The notes: generated by a model from the sequence alone, not told the origin. Shown: positions 46,504-55,915, counted from the first letter of the stretch. The stretch is 64,000 nt of DNA from Palleronia marisminoris (GCF_900172315.1 NZ_FWFV01000001.1:248001-312000); one strand, 5' to 3'. A program made the numbers and translations.

Positions 46504-47244
46504 ATGAAGACTCCCCTCGCCGCCCTACTCTGTCTCGCGCTCGCCGGCCCGGCCGCGGCCACCGAGATCGGGGACATGACAGATGCCGAACGCGCCGCCT
46601 TCCGCGACGAGGTCCGCGCCTACCTGCTGGACAATCCGGACGTCCTGATGGAGGCGATCTCGGTCCTCGAGAGCCGCGAGCAGCAGGCCCAGGCGACCTC
46701 CGACGCCGAGCTGATTGCCGAAAATGCCGAGGCACTTTTCGACAGCGGGGACAGCTGGGTCGGAGGCAATCCCGAGGGCGACGTCACGGTGGTCGAGTTC
46801 CTGGACTACCGGTGCGGCTACTGCCGCCGTGCCTTTCCCGAGGTCGAAGAGTTGATCGAAAGCGATGGCAACATCCGCTTCATCGTCAAGGAGTTTCCCA
46901 TCCTCGGCGAGCAGTCCGTCCTCGCCAGCCGCTTCGCGATCGCCACCCAGCGGGTTGCCGGCGACGCAGCCTACGAGACGGTTCACGACGAACTGATGAC
47001 CATGCGCGGCGAGGTGAGCGAGGCGAGCCTTCAGGGGATTGCCGAGGACAACGATCTCGACTGGGACGCCATCGCCGTCGAGATGGAGGCGCCGGCCGTG
47101 GACGAGCGGATCGAAGCGGGGCTGGCGCTTGGGCAGCGGATGGGCGTCAATGGCACGCCCTCCTTCGTCTTCGGCGACCAGATGGTCCGCGGCTATGTGC
47201 CGCTCGACGTGATGCGCGAGATTGTGGCCGACGAACGCGGCTGA
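46504..47244 (+). CDS. DsbA-family thiol-disulfide oxidoreductase
   Basis: A 246-residue exported protein. A signal peptide (MKTPLAALLCLALAGPAAA) is followed by a helical segment (residues 25-80) and a thioredoxin domain with FLDYRCGYCRRAFPEVE, where CGYC is the active site. The cis-proline loop is NGTPSFVFGD. The helical N-terminal extension is the pattern of the ScsC/BdbD-like branch, which may oligomerise. It probably oxidises or isomerises periplasmic thiols. The partner reductase is not in the window. Confidence 0.9.
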   Translation: MKTPLAALLCLALAGPAAATEIGDMTDAERAAFRDEVRAYLLDNPDVLMEAISVLESREQQAQATSDAELIAENAEALFDSGDSWVGGNPEGDVTVVEFLDYRCGYCRRAFPEVEELIESDGNIRFIVKEFPILGEQSVLASRFAIATQRVAGDAAYETVHDELMTMRGEVSEASLQGIAEDNDLDWDAIAVEMEAPAVDERIEAGLALGQRMGVNGTPSFVFGDQMVRGYVPLDVMREIVADERG

Positions 47245-47272
47245 CGGGCTGCAACGCAGAGCGCTAGAGTGC

Positions 47273-47310
47273 GACCGGGGGTGAATGGCACCCCGGTCCG
47301 CCTTGTCATT
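47273..47310 (+). terminator. Terminator after the DsbA-like gene
   Basis: GACCGGGG (47273-47280) pairs with CCCCGGTC (47291-47298), followed by a moderately T-rich stretch (CCTTGTCATTT). It separates this gene from the chemotaxis operon. Confidence 0.55.
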
Positions 47311-47375
47311 TCCGGAGCATTCTAGACGAATGCACGGCGTATGGATTGGCGTTCACCTGAACGCCGCAGCGCCGA

Positions 47376-47390
47376 TTAAATGCTTATTAA
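47376..47390 (+). promoter_or_regulatory. Perfect CtrA-type box upstream of the chemotaxis operon
   Basis: TTAA-ATGCTTA-TTAA is an exact TTAA-N7-TTAA match, 50 bases before the first gene of the operon. In Rhodobacteraceae CtrA activates motility and chemotaxis genes. In a GC-rich genome this AT-rich match is unlikely to be casual, but binding is inferred. Confidence 0.65.
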
Positions 47391-47440
47391 ATCCCCGTAC
47401 GTAGGGTCTGGCAGACGGTACATTGCCACGGGACCCTGCC

Positions 47441-48004
47441 ATGACGTTCAAGCCGCTTCTGACATGTCTGGGACTGTTGTGCGCGCAAGCCGCACATGCC
47501 GATACCGACGCCATATCACAGCTCTCGCATGACCTTGCACAGGATCTCATGGCCGATGCGGGCGTGCGCATTGCCATCGAAGCAGGCAACGCGGCCCATG
47601 GTGAATTGTCCGAGTACGAGCTGATCGCCCTCGATCGGATGTGGCGCCGCGAGGTCGGCGAAGACGACCAACCGACCATCGAAGCGGTCATCTCCGGCCC
47701 CGGGACGGAGCGCCTGCGAGCGATGATGGAACGCGGCGGGGGCGCCCTCACGGAAATCATCGTCATGGACAAGCGCGGGATGAACGCCGCCGTCAGCAGC
47801 GTGACGTCGGATTTCTGGCAAGGCGACGAGGACAAGTTCCTTCGAACCTTCAGCCAGAGCCCCGACGCGCTCCACATCGAGGATCTGGAGCTCGACGAAT
47901 CCACGGGCCGCTTCCAGATCCAGGTGTCGCGAACGCTGGTCGATCCCGTCACCGGCACCTCCGTGGGCGCCGTCACCTTCGGCTTCGACGCAGCCGTTCT
48001 TTGA
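47441..48004 (+). CDS. Periplasmic Cache-like sensor protein
   Basis: A 187-residue exported protein with signal peptide ([20 protein letters not shown]) and no further membrane segment. The body has the pattern of a PDC/Cache sensor subdomain: [20 protein letters not shown], a WQGDEDKF element, then [20 protein letters not shown]. Such domains are normally the extracellular part of a chemoreceptor; here the domain is a separate secreted protein encoded directly before an MCP. It may bind a ligand and dock to that receptor. The start at 47441 is preferred over an upstream TTG (47423). Confidence 0.72.
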   Translation: MTFKPLLTCLGLLCAQAAHADTDAISQLSHDLAQDLMADAGVRIAIEAGNAAHGELSEYELIALDRMWRREVGEDDQPTIEAVISGPGTERLRAMMERGGGALTEIIVMDKRGMNAAVSSVTSDFWQGDEDKFLRTFSQSPDALHIEDLELDESTGRFQIQVSRTLVDPVTGTSVGAVTFGFDAAVL

Positions 48005-48029
48005 ATTCGCCAAGATGAGGCACCGCGAC

Positions 48030-50543
48030 ATGATTTCCCAGAAACAGACCCCGTTCTATCGTTCAGCAGGCTTCAAGATCAGCGCCTGCGTCGTCTGCGC
48101 CATTGCCTTGCTTGGTATCGCTCTCGACCTGGTATTCGACGACGGCCTCGAGCGCATCACCACGCGCCTCGTGGCCGCTCAGGTAGATGCCGAAGTTGAA
48201 TTCGTCGGGACGCTGCTCGGCGCACAGGTCGCCTTCGAACAGCAGGGAAGCACCGAGAGCACCCTTGAGCGTCTTGTCGAAAACTCGGACGGCGCGATCG
48301 CACGCGTCGCAATTACCAATGCCGAGGGCGAACCTTTTGCGGCAACAGGTCAAGGCAACCTGCAGGCATTGTATGCGCTGGCCTCCACTGGAATCGCACC
48401 TGCTTCCAACGCAGAGCGGATCTCGTTGGCGCAATTGACGCTTCCAAACGGTTCCGAAGCGGGCACCATCGCCGTTGAATGGACGACGGAGCATATCGCC
48501 GCAGTGCGCCATGCCATCCAGCGGCAAGTTCTTCTGGCCACGATCGTCGTCGGGATCATCGCCACGGCAATCGTCTTGATAGCGTTCCGGTTCATCGTCT
48601 CAAAGCCGATGTCTCGCCTGGCTTCTGCGGTCGAACGTCTGCGCCACCGCGATTACGATTTCGAGGTCGCTGATGCCCACCGGCGGGACGAGTTCGGCGT
48701 TCTCAGTCGCTCCGTCGACTCGTTCCGCAGCGACCTGAGCGCCGCCGCCGAGCTCGAGGCCCGCGCTCGAGAAACCAATGCTGCCTTCGACGCGACCAGC
48801 GCGCCTCTGATGGTGGCTGACGCAAAAGGGCAGATCACCGCGATCAACCCCGCTGCACAAAAGCTGATGAAGACGTACCGCGATGCGATCATGAAGATGA
48901 TCCCGGGCTTCGATCCCACCGACATCGTCGGGCAGCCCCTGCAGCGTTTTCACCCCAACGACCACGGCCGCATTCTGGACCGGATCGGAGCGTCGGCTGT
49001 CAGCACCCGCCTGAAGTTCGGCGAGGGTCGGATGAAACTGCAGATTCAACCCATTCATGCTGCCGATGGAAGCCAAGCCGGCTACGTTCTCGAATGGCAG
49101 GATATGACCGACGAATTTCGCGACCGCTCGCGTATCGACGCGATCGAACGCACCCAACTTTGCGCGGAATTTGGTGCTGACGGCAAACTCAAGACCTGCA
49201 ATGACACATTCCGCAGCGCAGTTGGAACCGAATCCGCCCGGCTTGCCGAATTGATCCGCAGCGTCGTGCCGAACGGTCCCACCGGCCAGCACATCGTCAA
49301 TCAGGTCCTGCGCGGCGAGAACATCGACGGACTGTTCCAGATCACCTCGAGTTCCGGGAAGCCGGTCTTCGTCGAGTGCAACATCAACGCGATGCGGGAC
49401 ATCGACGACACCATCCACCGCCTGTTCTTCGTCGCTCGCGATGTGAGCGAGGCGCAGATCGACCTCGAACAGGCTCGTACAGAACGTGAGCAGTCCGAGA
49501 GGGAGCGCACCCAGGTCGTCGATGCCTTGCGAGACGGCATGAGCAAGCTGTCGGGCGGCGATCTGGATGCCGAGATCGAGGGGCGGTTCGCCGACCGCTT
49601 CGAAGAACTGCGCAGCGACTACAACGCGACGGTTCAGATGCTTCAGTCCGCGATGACGGAGATTGCCGAGCGCGCCGGCAAGATTTGCAACGAAACGAGG
49701 GAGATCAGCACTACGGCCGAGATCCTCTCGCAACGCAGCGAAAGCACGGCGGCCACGCTCGAACAAACGGCCGCGGCGTTGGATCAACTCACTGGTGGCG
49801 TAAAGAACGCGGCGGAAAGTGCGCGCGAGGCAAGTTCCATCGTCGCTGATGCTCGCGCAGGTGCCGAGCAAAGCGGTGAGGTTGTTGTGCGCACCGTCAG
49901 GGCGATGGACGAAATCGCGGCATCGTCGCAAAAAGTCGCTTCGATCATTAAAGTCATTGACGACATCGCGTTCCAGACGAACTTGCTTGCCCTCAATGCC
50001 GGCGTCGAGGCGGCACGGGCGGGCGATGCAGGAAGAGGTTTCGCCGTTGTCGCTTCGGAAGTGCGCGCCCTCGCGCAACGGTCGTCCGACGCCGCACGCG
50101 AGATCAACACCCTTATCGGTCAGAGCAGCGCGCAGGTGAAATCCGGCGTGGCCCTCGTGGGCGAAACCGGCGAGGCGCTTCAACGGATCGTAGGCTTGGT
50201 CACGAACATCTCCGAGCGAGTGGTACAGATCGCCGATGCGGCCAAGGACCAGTCTTCATCGCTCGAAGACATCAACGGTGCCGTCAACCAACTTGACGGG
50301 GCCACGCAGCAGAACGCGGCTCGCCTGGAAGAAACCACCGCAGCGAGCGAGACCCTGCGCAACGATGCTTCTACCCTGGTTGAAGCTATCGCCCGGTTCC
50401 GTGTGCCCGGCTCCAAAGACACGCGATCGCAGACCAGACCGACGCCTCCCGCTCGCGCGCCCAAAATCGCCGTAGCGAAAGCCGGACCATTTGCATCTGC
50501 ATCAGCGGCGGCAACGGCCACCGAGACATGGACGGACTTCTGA
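48030..50543 (+). CDS. Methyl-accepting chemotaxis protein
   Basis: An 837-residue receptor with two membrane helices (about 12-32 and 167-189) enclosing a periplasmic domain of about 135 residues. A HAMP domain ([19 protein letters not shown]) and two PAS-like domains (about 245-360 and 365-470) follow. The signalling domain has the hairpin tip [20 protein letters not shown] and [17 protein letters not shown]. The last residues are ETWTDF: TWTDF fits the x-W-x-x-F pentapeptide that tethers CheR in other receptors. The start at 48030 follows GAGG; an ATG at 48015 is an alternative. It overlaps cheD. Confidence 0.92.
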   Translation: MISQKQTPFYRSAGFKISACVVCAIALLGIALDLVFDDGLERITTRLVAAQVDAEVEFVGTLLGAQVAFEQQGSTESTLERLVENSDGAIARVAITNAEGEPFAATGQGNLQALYALASTGIAPASNAERISLAQLTLPNGSEAGTIAVEWTTEHIAAVRHAIQRQVLLATIVVGIIATAIVLIAFRFIVSKPMSRLASAVERLRHRDYDFEVADAHRRDEFGVLSRSVDSFRSDLSAAAELEARARETNAAFDATSAPLMVADAKGQITAINPAAQKLMKTYRDAIMKMIPGFDPTDIVGQPLQRFHPNDHGRILDRIGASAVSTRLKFGEGRMKLQIQPIHAADGSQAGYVLEWQDMTDEFRDRSRIDAIERTQLCAEFGADGKLKTCNDTFRSAVGTESARLAELIRSVVPNGPTGQHIVNQVLRGENIDGLFQITSSSGKPVFVECNINAMRDIDDTIHRLFFVARDVSEAQIDLEQARTEREQSERERTQVVDALRDGMSKLSGGDLDAEIEGRFADRFEELRSDYNATVQMLQSAMTEIAERAGKICNETREISTTAEILSQRSESTAATLEQTAAALDQLTGGVKNAAESAREASSIVADARAGAEQSGEVVVRTVRAMDEIAASSQKVASIIKVIDDIAFQTNLLALNAGVEAARAGDAGRGFAVVASEVRALAQRSSDAAREINTLIGQSSAQVKSGVALVGETGEALQRIVGLVTNISERVVQIADAAKDQSSSLEDINGAVNQLDGATQQNAARLEETTAASETLRNDASTLVEAIARFRVPGSKDTRSQTRPTPPARAPKIAVAKAGPFASASAAATATETWTDF

Positions 50544-51103
50544 TGGGAACTCCGCCGCTTCAAGACACGCAGCATCCAGTTCGGTCGCCAAAGTCGATCA
50601 CCCTTCTGCAGGGAGAATGCCAAGTCACCGACGATCCAAACCTGGAGCTGACGACGCTCCTCGGGTCTTGCATCGCAACCTGCATGTTCGACGAGACCGC
50701 CGGAGTCGGAGGGATGAACCACTTCCTCTTGCCATTTGGCGCGGGTGGCAGTCATTCGACCGAACGCTACGGCCTCTACGCCATGGAGATCTTGATCAAC
50801 GGCCTACTCAAGCACGGCGCTCGCCGCAGCCGAATTTCCGCAAAAGTGTTTGGTGGGGCTCGGATGGGTGAACTGCTCAACAGTATTGGCGACCGCAACG
50901 CCGCCTTCGCATTCGAGTTTCTCGAACTCGAGAAAATTCCCTGCGTCGCCCGATCTACTGGAGGGACCATGGCAAGGCGCATCAAGTTCTGCCCTTCCAC
51001 GGGTCGAGCTTCGCAGCTCTTCGTACGCGAGATGGTCGCGGACGAACCTCAAAACACGCCGCAAGGCGACGACGTCATGTTCTTCGATGGAGATCAGTCT
51101 TGA
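50543..51103 (+). CDS. cheD: Chemoreceptor glutamine deamidase CheD
   Basis: A 186-residue enzyme that deamidates receptor glutamines and often binds phosphorylated CheY. The start at 50543 shares a base with the receptor stop (TGATG). The catalytic Cys43 lies in TTLLGSCIATCMFD and His60 in GGMNHFLLP. Further family motifs are ERYGLYAMEILIN and KVFGGARM. Next to cheR but without cheB, it is the only modification partner seen in the operon. Confidence 0.94.
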   Translation: MGTPPLQDTQHPVRSPKSITLLQGECQVTDDPNLELTTLLGSCIATCMFDETAGVGGMNHFLLPFGAGGSHSTERYGLYAMEILINGLLKHGARRSRISAKVFGGARMGELLNSIGDRNAAFAFEFLELEKIPCVARSTGGTMARRIKFCPSTGRASQLFVREMVADEPQNTPQGDDVMFFDGDQS

Positions 51104-51372
51104 GCAATCAAATCACGCTGGAAGGACGGCTAGCCTCGGATCAAGCCGATGCCCTCCGCGATGAGCTTTCCGCCGCTTCTGCAGACCTGACAATCGACGG
51201 AAGCGGAGTTCGCGGAATCGGAGCGCTTTGCGCTCATGAACTCCATCGAGCGCGAACGATGCGCTCCGGGTCAGGTGGTGCTTGGCACATCAATGCTTCA
51301 AGCGAGATGCACGCCGACCTCGAACTGCTGGGTCTGTCGACGACCCTCGAAAATCTGGGAGACAAAAAATGA
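51100..51372 (+). CDS. STAS-domain protein of the chemotaxis operon (TTG start)
   Basis: A 90-residue single-domain protein beginning at TTG, which overlaps the cheD stop (TTGA). The sequence ITLEGRLASDQADALRDEL, then LTIDGSGVRGIGALCAHEL is the STAS pattern of anti-sigma-factor antagonists, with a possible phosphorylatable Ser in the DGSGV loop. STAS proteins are found in some che operons, where their role is not settled. It overlaps cheY by 4 bases. Confidence 0.8.
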   Translation: MSNQITLEGRLASDQADALRDELSAASADLTIDGSGVRGIGALCAHELHRARTMRSGSGGAWHINASSEMHADLELLGLSTTLENLGDKK

Positions 51373-51740
51373 GCGGTCTGAAGGTACTGGCGATCGACGA
51401 CTCGCGCACAATGCGCGATCTACTTCGCGCTACGCTCGAAGAGGCGGGCTTCGAAGTGTTTACGGCCGAGGATGGCGAAGTTGGAGTGCAGACTGCCTCG
51501 ACCGTGTCCCCCGACGTTATCATCACAGACATCAATATGCCGAGACTCGACGGGTTCGGTGTCATTGAGACGGTCAGAAAGCGGGAAGGAAGCCGACGAA
51601 CACCTATCCTCGTTCTCTCGACAGAGAGCGCAGGAGAACTGAAAGCTCGGGCTCGGGACGGCGGTGCGACCGGTTGGATCGTCAAACCATTTGACGACGC
51701 CAAGCTTCTAGCGGCGATACGCCGCGTCGCGGGAGCTTGA
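51369..51740 (+). CDS. cheY: Chemotaxis response regulator CheY
   Basis: A 123-residue receiver domain. It has the acidic pair in LAIDDSRTMR (Asp10-Asp11), the phosphorylation site Asp54 in VIITDINMPRLDG, a Thr/Ser switch in LVLSTES and Lys in WIVKPFDD. It lacks an output domain, so it acts at the flagellar switch or as a phosphate sink. It lies directly before cheA, overlapping the STAS gene (ATGA). Confidence 0.93.
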   Translation: MSGLKVLAIDDSRTMRDLLRATLEEAGFEVFTAEDGEVGVQTASTVSPDVIITDINMPRLDGFGVIETVRKREGSRRTPILVLSTESAGELKARARDGGATGWIVKPFDDAKLLAAIRRVAGA

Positions 51741-51744
51741 ATCG

Positions 51745-53817
51745 ATGGCAACTTTGGACGAAATCCGACAGGTATTCTTCGTCGAATGCGACGAACAACT
51801 CGAGACACTGACGGACGGTCTCGGTGAACTGCATCCCGAGGCAGACGCAGGTGAGGTGTCCGAGACGATCAACGCGATGTTTCGGGCAGTGCACTCAATC
51901 AAGGGAGGAGCCGCGTCATTCGGCCTCGACGCGCTCACAAGCTTTGCCCATGCGTTCGAATCCGTTCTCGACGATCTCCGCCTCGGCCACATCAGCGTGT
52001 CGAGCGAACTCGTTCGTGAATTCTACCGCGCTTCGGATCACTTGGCCGACCTTGTTACTGGAGGTGGCACGGGCGCTGAGACTGATGAGGCGATCCTCAA
52101 CCAGATGATCTCGTCGATCCTCGCGATGGGAATTGACAAATCCAATGAGCCAGATTCGAGCGAGATGTCTCCCGAAAGTTTCGGCTTCCAACCAATCATG
52201 TTGGATTTTCCGGGGGTCGAACCATCTGAAGAAGCGTACCAGATTAAGTTCTCGCCAACCAGAGCACTCTACGACCTCGGCCACGAACCCGTTCACCTTT
52301 TTCGTGAGCTCGCGTCCATGGGAGATCTTGAGACGGAGGCTATCCTTCCTGAATTGCAGGAAAACGACGGTCTCATGTCATGGCGGCTCAGGCTGGTTAC
52401 GACCGCGGCGCCCCAGGAACTCTGGGACGTCTTCGACTTCGTCGGCGAACTAGCAGCCATTTCTGTTGATGTGGAAGATGCGAACAGAAGTGATCCAGAA
52501 CCGGATCCCGATGGCCCTCCCGATTCTACAAGCGTCGACGACAATAGTGTCGACAAGGATGAAAAGCCGAGCACGCCGGAAGTCTCCCGGAAAGCTCCAC
52601 CCCAGAAAACAACTTTGCGCGTAGACCTCGACCTTGTGGATTCGCTGATCAACCTCGTCGGAGAACTTGTCATCAATCAATCGGTTCTCGCACAGTCTGT
52701 GGCAGAGACGCAGTTCAGCGAAGCCACGCGAATTGATCAGGCCTTGGAGGAGCTAAAGACCCTATCCCGTCAGATCCAAGAAGGAGTGATGAACCTTCGG
52801 GCCCAATCAGTTAAGCCTCTATTTCAGAGAATGGCGCGAATTGTGCGGGAAACCGCCGATATCGCAGGAAAGAACGTAATACTAACAACAGAAGGTGAAT
52901 CAACAGAAGTCGACCGCACGGTCGTCGAGCATTTGGTCGATCCTCTCACCCACATCCTGCGCAACTCGATCGATCATGGCATCGAGGATGCGCAAACGCG
53001 AAAAGGCCGAGGAAAGCCGCTCGAGGGACACCTCCGGCTATCCGCCGTCCACCGTTCGGGCCGGGTCTTTATCGACATATCGGACGATGGGGGCGGGGTA
53101 AACAGGGAAAGAGTTCTCTCAAAGGCGGTCGAAAAAGGACTTGTCTCCCCGGATGCTACCCTATCTCCGGCTGACATCGACCGACTCCTATTCACGCCCG
53201 GTTTTTCGACGGCAGAAGCGGTGACAAATCTATCGGGGCGCGGCGTCGGAATGGATGTGGTCAACCGTGAGATACAGAAACTCGGTGGACGCATTTCGAT
53301 AACATCTGAACCAGGTGCCGGAACCACAATTTCAATCAGCCTACCGCTGACCCTTGCTGTCCTTGACGGCATGGTTGTTGACGTTGCGGGTCAAACGCTG
53401 GTCATTCCGATTTCTGCGATCGTCGAAACTATCCGGCCGGAAGAGGCGAAGCTCAGCCACGTTGGTCCACGCTCGAAGATGGTGAACGTGCGAGACGTAC
53501 TCATCCCGATCATTGAGCTATCGGACGTATTCTCTTTTGGAAATTCCAATCGCCCACCGACCGAACGAGTGCTTCTTCTTGTTGAAACAGAAAATCAGGC
53601 TTTGACCGCGTTCGCCGTGGACCGAATATATGATCAACGTCAAGTTGTTATCAAAAGCCTAGAAAACAACTACGGGCGCGTCCCTGGCATCGCGGCGGCC
53701 ACAATTTTAGGGGACGGAAAGATAGCACTTATCGTCGACCCGGACGAGATAACCAGCAATCCCGCGAACTCCCACGACACGAGTTCGGTTGGAGTCAAAA
53801 AGAAGGCACTATCATGA
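51745..53817 (+). CDS. cheA: Chemotaxis histidine kinase CheA
   Basis: A 690-residue cytoplasmic kinase. It has an N-terminal HPt domain with phospho-His50 (AVHSIKGGAASFGL), a P2-like middle region (about 150-245), an acidic linker, the dimerisation helices (LVGELVINQSVLAQSVAET), the ATPase domain with N-box HILRNSIDHGIED, G1 DDGGGVNRERVL and FTPGFSTAEAVTNLSGRG, and a C-terminal CheW-like domain. It phosphorylates the two receivers encoded in the operon. GC content is visibly lower than in flanking operons: the 60 bases from 53521 have 29 G/C, against 43 in the 60 bases from 62641. Confidence 0.96.
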   Translation: MATLDEIRQVFFVECDEQLETLTDGLGELHPEADAGEVSETINAMFRAVHSIKGGAASFGLDALTSFAHAFESVLDDLRLGHISVSSELVREFYRASDHLADLVTGGGTGAETDEAILNQMISSILAMGIDKSNEPDSSEMSPESFGFQPIMLDFPGVEPSEEAYQIKFSPTRALYDLGHEPVHLFRELASMGDLETEAILPELQENDGLMSWRLRLVTTAAPQELWDVFDFVGELAAISVDVEDANRSDPEPDPDGPPDSTSVDDNSVDKDEKPSTPEVSRKAPPQKTTLRVDLDLVDSLINLVGELVINQSVLAQSVAETQFSEATRIDQALEELKTLSRQIQEGVMNLRAQSVKPLFQRMARIVRETADIAGKNVILTTEGESTEVDRTVVEHLVDPLTHILRNSIDHGIEDAQTRKGRGKPLEGHLRLSAVHRSGRVFIDISDDGGGVNRERVLSKAVEKGLVSPDATLSPADIDRLLFTPGFSTAEAVTNLSGRGVGMDVVNREIQKLGGRISITSEPGAGTTISISLPLTLAVLDGMVVDVAGQTLVIPISAIVETIRPEEAKLSHVGPRSKMVNVRDVLIPIIELSDVFSFGNSNRPPTERVLLLVETENQALTAFAVDRIYDQRQVVIKSLENNYGRVPGIAAATILGDGKIALIVDPDEITSNPANSHDTSSVGVKKKALS

Positions 53818-54284
53818 ACGACTCGACCGATGCTCGACACGAGCATAAGCGCGAACTGATTATCTTCACCGTGGCGGAGCAGAGCTTCTGCATGGACATA
53901 ATGCAGGTTAGGGAGATACGCGGCTGGACTACCGTCACCGTTCTACCACATGCTCCAGGCTATGTTCTCGGGGTCGTCAATCTCCGCGGAGCCGTCGTTC
54001 CGATAGTCGATCTGGCCGCAAGGTTGGGATTGCCTCCGCTAAAGCCTGAAGCGCGCCACGTGATCCTTGTCACGCAGATCGCGGACCAAGTGGTAGGTTT
54101 CTTCGTCACCGCAGTTTCGGATATCTTGAGTGTCCCCCCTTCATCAATCCAGCCGATGCCCGACATGTCTGGTGCCGAGACCAGTGAATATATCGAGGGG
54201 TTGATAGTTGTAGAAGACACCACGATTAGCATTCTGAATGCCGCAGCAGCGGCGCCTGCGATTGCGCTGAGCGGAACTGCCTGA
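53814..54284 (+). CDS. cheW: Chemotaxis coupling protein CheW
   Basis: A 156-residue SH3-like adaptor linking receptors and CheA. The motif order is IIFTVAEQSFCMDIMQVREI, then VLGVVNLRGAVVPIVDLAAR and VGFFVTAVSDILSV. The start overlaps the cheA stop by 4 bases. Confidence 0.95.
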   Translation: MNDSTDARHEHKRELIIFTVAEQSFCMDIMQVREIRGWTTVTVLPHAPGYVLGVVNLRGAVVPIVDLAARLGLPPLKPEARHVILVTQIADQVVGFFVTAVSDILSVPPSSIQPMPDMSGAETSEYIEGLIVVEDTTISILNAAAAAPAIALSGTA

Positions 54285-55187
54285 ATGAAACTCGAGCCAA
54301 CGGTCGCCGCTGAACCGGGCGAGGAGCTAAGCGATAGCGCTTTTCTGAAGATTGCAGCCTTCATGCGTGAGCGCACCGGAATCAGCTTGGATAGAGGGTC
54401 TCGACGCATTGTGCACTCTCGACTGCAGCGCCATGTGAAACGGAGCGGAGTGGGAGACTTCGACAAATACATTGATCTCGTCACGTCGGGCACGTCTGCT
54501 GACGAGGTTCAGCACGCGATCGGTGCATTGACTACGAACACCACTAAATTCTGTCGTGAGGCCGAACACTTCACGATATTTGAGAACGAGGTGGTGCCAG
54601 CCATTGTGCAGGCACTGCGGGATGGGCAGCGGGTTCGGCTATGGTCTGCCGCATGCTCATCTGGAGAAGAACCCTATACTCTCGCTGCGTCCTTGGTTCG
54701 AGCCTTTCCCGAGGCACCACGACATGACATTCGCATACTCGCCACAGACATCGACCAAACCGTGCTGCAGCGGGCTAGAACTGCCGAGTACGCGCGCCCG
54801 CCAAGCTCTCTCGTCAGCGACGAACTGGCGAGGATAATGTTCGAAGACGTTCCAGGATCGGAGGATCGGGTTCGCGTGCGAGAGCCGCTTAGGGACCTCG
54901 TTACGGTTCGGTACCTGAACTTTTTCGACCCTTGGCCCGTCAGCGGACCGTTCCACACGATCTTTTGCCGGAACGCTGCAATCTACATGGATAGTACAGC
55001 TCAGGCTGTTCTATGGGCAGGGCTCGCGCGCGTGCTTCATCCAGAAGGGATGCTCTTCATCGGGCATTCTGAACGACTGACCCCGGAACTCAACGCAACC
55101 TTTGCCCAGGTTGGGCGCAACGCTTACCGCCCCAAGTCGGCTGGACCGGCACCGCGGGCAGCAAAACACAATGATCGGAGCGTATGA
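54285..55187 (+). CDS. cheR: Chemotaxis protein methyltransferase CheR
   Basis: A 300-residue SAM-dependent enzyme that methylates receptor glutamates. It has the N-terminal helical domain (FMRERTGISLDRGSRRIVHS), NTTKFCREAEHF near the T-x-F-F-R-E motif (second F is C), the SAM region LWSAACSSGEEPYTLA, and IFCRNAAIYMD in place of I-x-C-R-N-V-L-I-Y-F. The start directly abuts the cheW stop. No cheB follows, though cheR-cheB is a common order. Confidence 0.94.
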   Translation: MKLEPTVAAEPGEELSDSAFLKIAAFMRERTGISLDRGSRRIVHSRLQRHVKRSGVGDFDKYIDLVTSGTSADEVQHAIGALTTNTTKFCREAEHFTIFENEVVPAIVQALRDGQRVRLWSAACSSGEEPYTLAASLVRAFPEAPRHDIRILATDIDQTVLQRARTAEYARPPSSLVSDELARIMFEDVPGSEDRVRVREPLRDLVTVRYLNFFDPWPVSGPFHTIFCRNAAIYMDSTAQAVLWAGLARVLHPEGMLFIGHSERLTPELNATFAQVGRNAYRPKSAGPAPRAAKHNDRSV

Positions 55188-55574
55188 ATGTCTGTCAAGG
55201 ATACGATCTCTATTCTCGTCGTAGACGACACGAGCGTCAGTCGCGGTCTAATTACGTCCTCCCTCGAGGAGATTGGCTTCAAGAAGATCGACTTCGCGAA
55301 AGACGGTGAATCGGCATTGGACCATGCCCTGCGCAAGGGGTGCCATTTGGTGATTTCTGACCAGAATATGCCCGGGATGAGCGGCCTGGAACTGCTGGCA
55401 AAGCTCCGGGGTCATAAGACAACCGCCAAAGTGGGGTTCATTCTCGTCAGCGGCAAGCTGGACCAAAATCTTATCGACGACGCCAGACGTCACGGGGCCA
55501 ATAACGTTCTCGCCAAGCCCTTCGATACGCCCAAATTGCGGGCCTGTCTCAAGCCCATGCTCGGGGCAGTATGA
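55188..55574 (+). CDS. Second single-domain response regulator (CheY-like)
   Basis: A 128-residue receiver: VVDDTSVSRG (acidic pair 13-14), phosphorylation site Asp58 in LVISDQNMPGMSG, Ser in ILVSGKLD and Lys in VLAKPFDTP. The DQNMPGMSG motif differs from the DINMPRLDG of the first CheY, so the two are not recent duplicates. Systems with two CheY proteins often use one as phosphate sink. It abuts cheR and overlaps the last gene (ATGA). Confidence 0.9.
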   Translation: MSVKDTISILVVDDTSVSRGLITSSLEEIGFKKIDFAKDGESALDHALRKGCHLVISDQNMPGMSGLELLAKLRGHKTTAKVGFILVSGKLDQNLIDDARRHGANNVLAKPFDTPKLRACLKPMLGAV

Positions 55575-55915
55575 CGGGAGATCGCGTAGACCTGGGAATT
55601 GGCGAGATCCTACGTTTTGTGGGAACTCAGCTCGACGAACTTGAAGAGGATTTGCGCCGCATCGAAAGCGGGATCCTCGCCGCAGCGATGGCAAATCCGT
55701 CGAGCAGGCGCGTCATGCAGAACCTGGATCGTAGCCTTCAAGTTTTGCACGACCTGTCGAGGTTGTGCGTGGGCGTGTCCGATTCGGTCGAATGTGAGAG
55801 GCTCGCGGCGCATCATGTATCGACGCATCTACGTTTGGACCACTTGAGGGCTCGTCTCATATGTCCAGAAATGATCGAGGTTGATCAGCCGAGTGAGCCG
55901 GACTTCTTCGATTGA
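55571..55915 (+). CDS. Helical orphan protein at the end of the chemotaxis operon
   Basis: A 114-residue protein beginning at the ATG that overlaps the receiver stop. It is predicted all-helical by eye: ILRFVGTQLDELEEDLRRIE, then RRVMQNLDRSLQVLHDLSRL and HLRLDHLRARLICPE. No family is recognised. Position after a receiver gene at the end of a che operon recalls small helical CheT/CheZ-type proteins of other alphaproteobacteria, but the CheZ phosphatase glutamine motif is not seen. The role is unknown. Confidence 0.7.
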   Translation: MTGDRVDLGIGEILRFVGTQLDELEEDLRRIESGILAAAMANPSSRRVMQNLDRSLQVLHDLSRLCVGVSDSVECERLAAHHVSTHLRLDHLRARLICPEMIEVDQPSEPDFFD

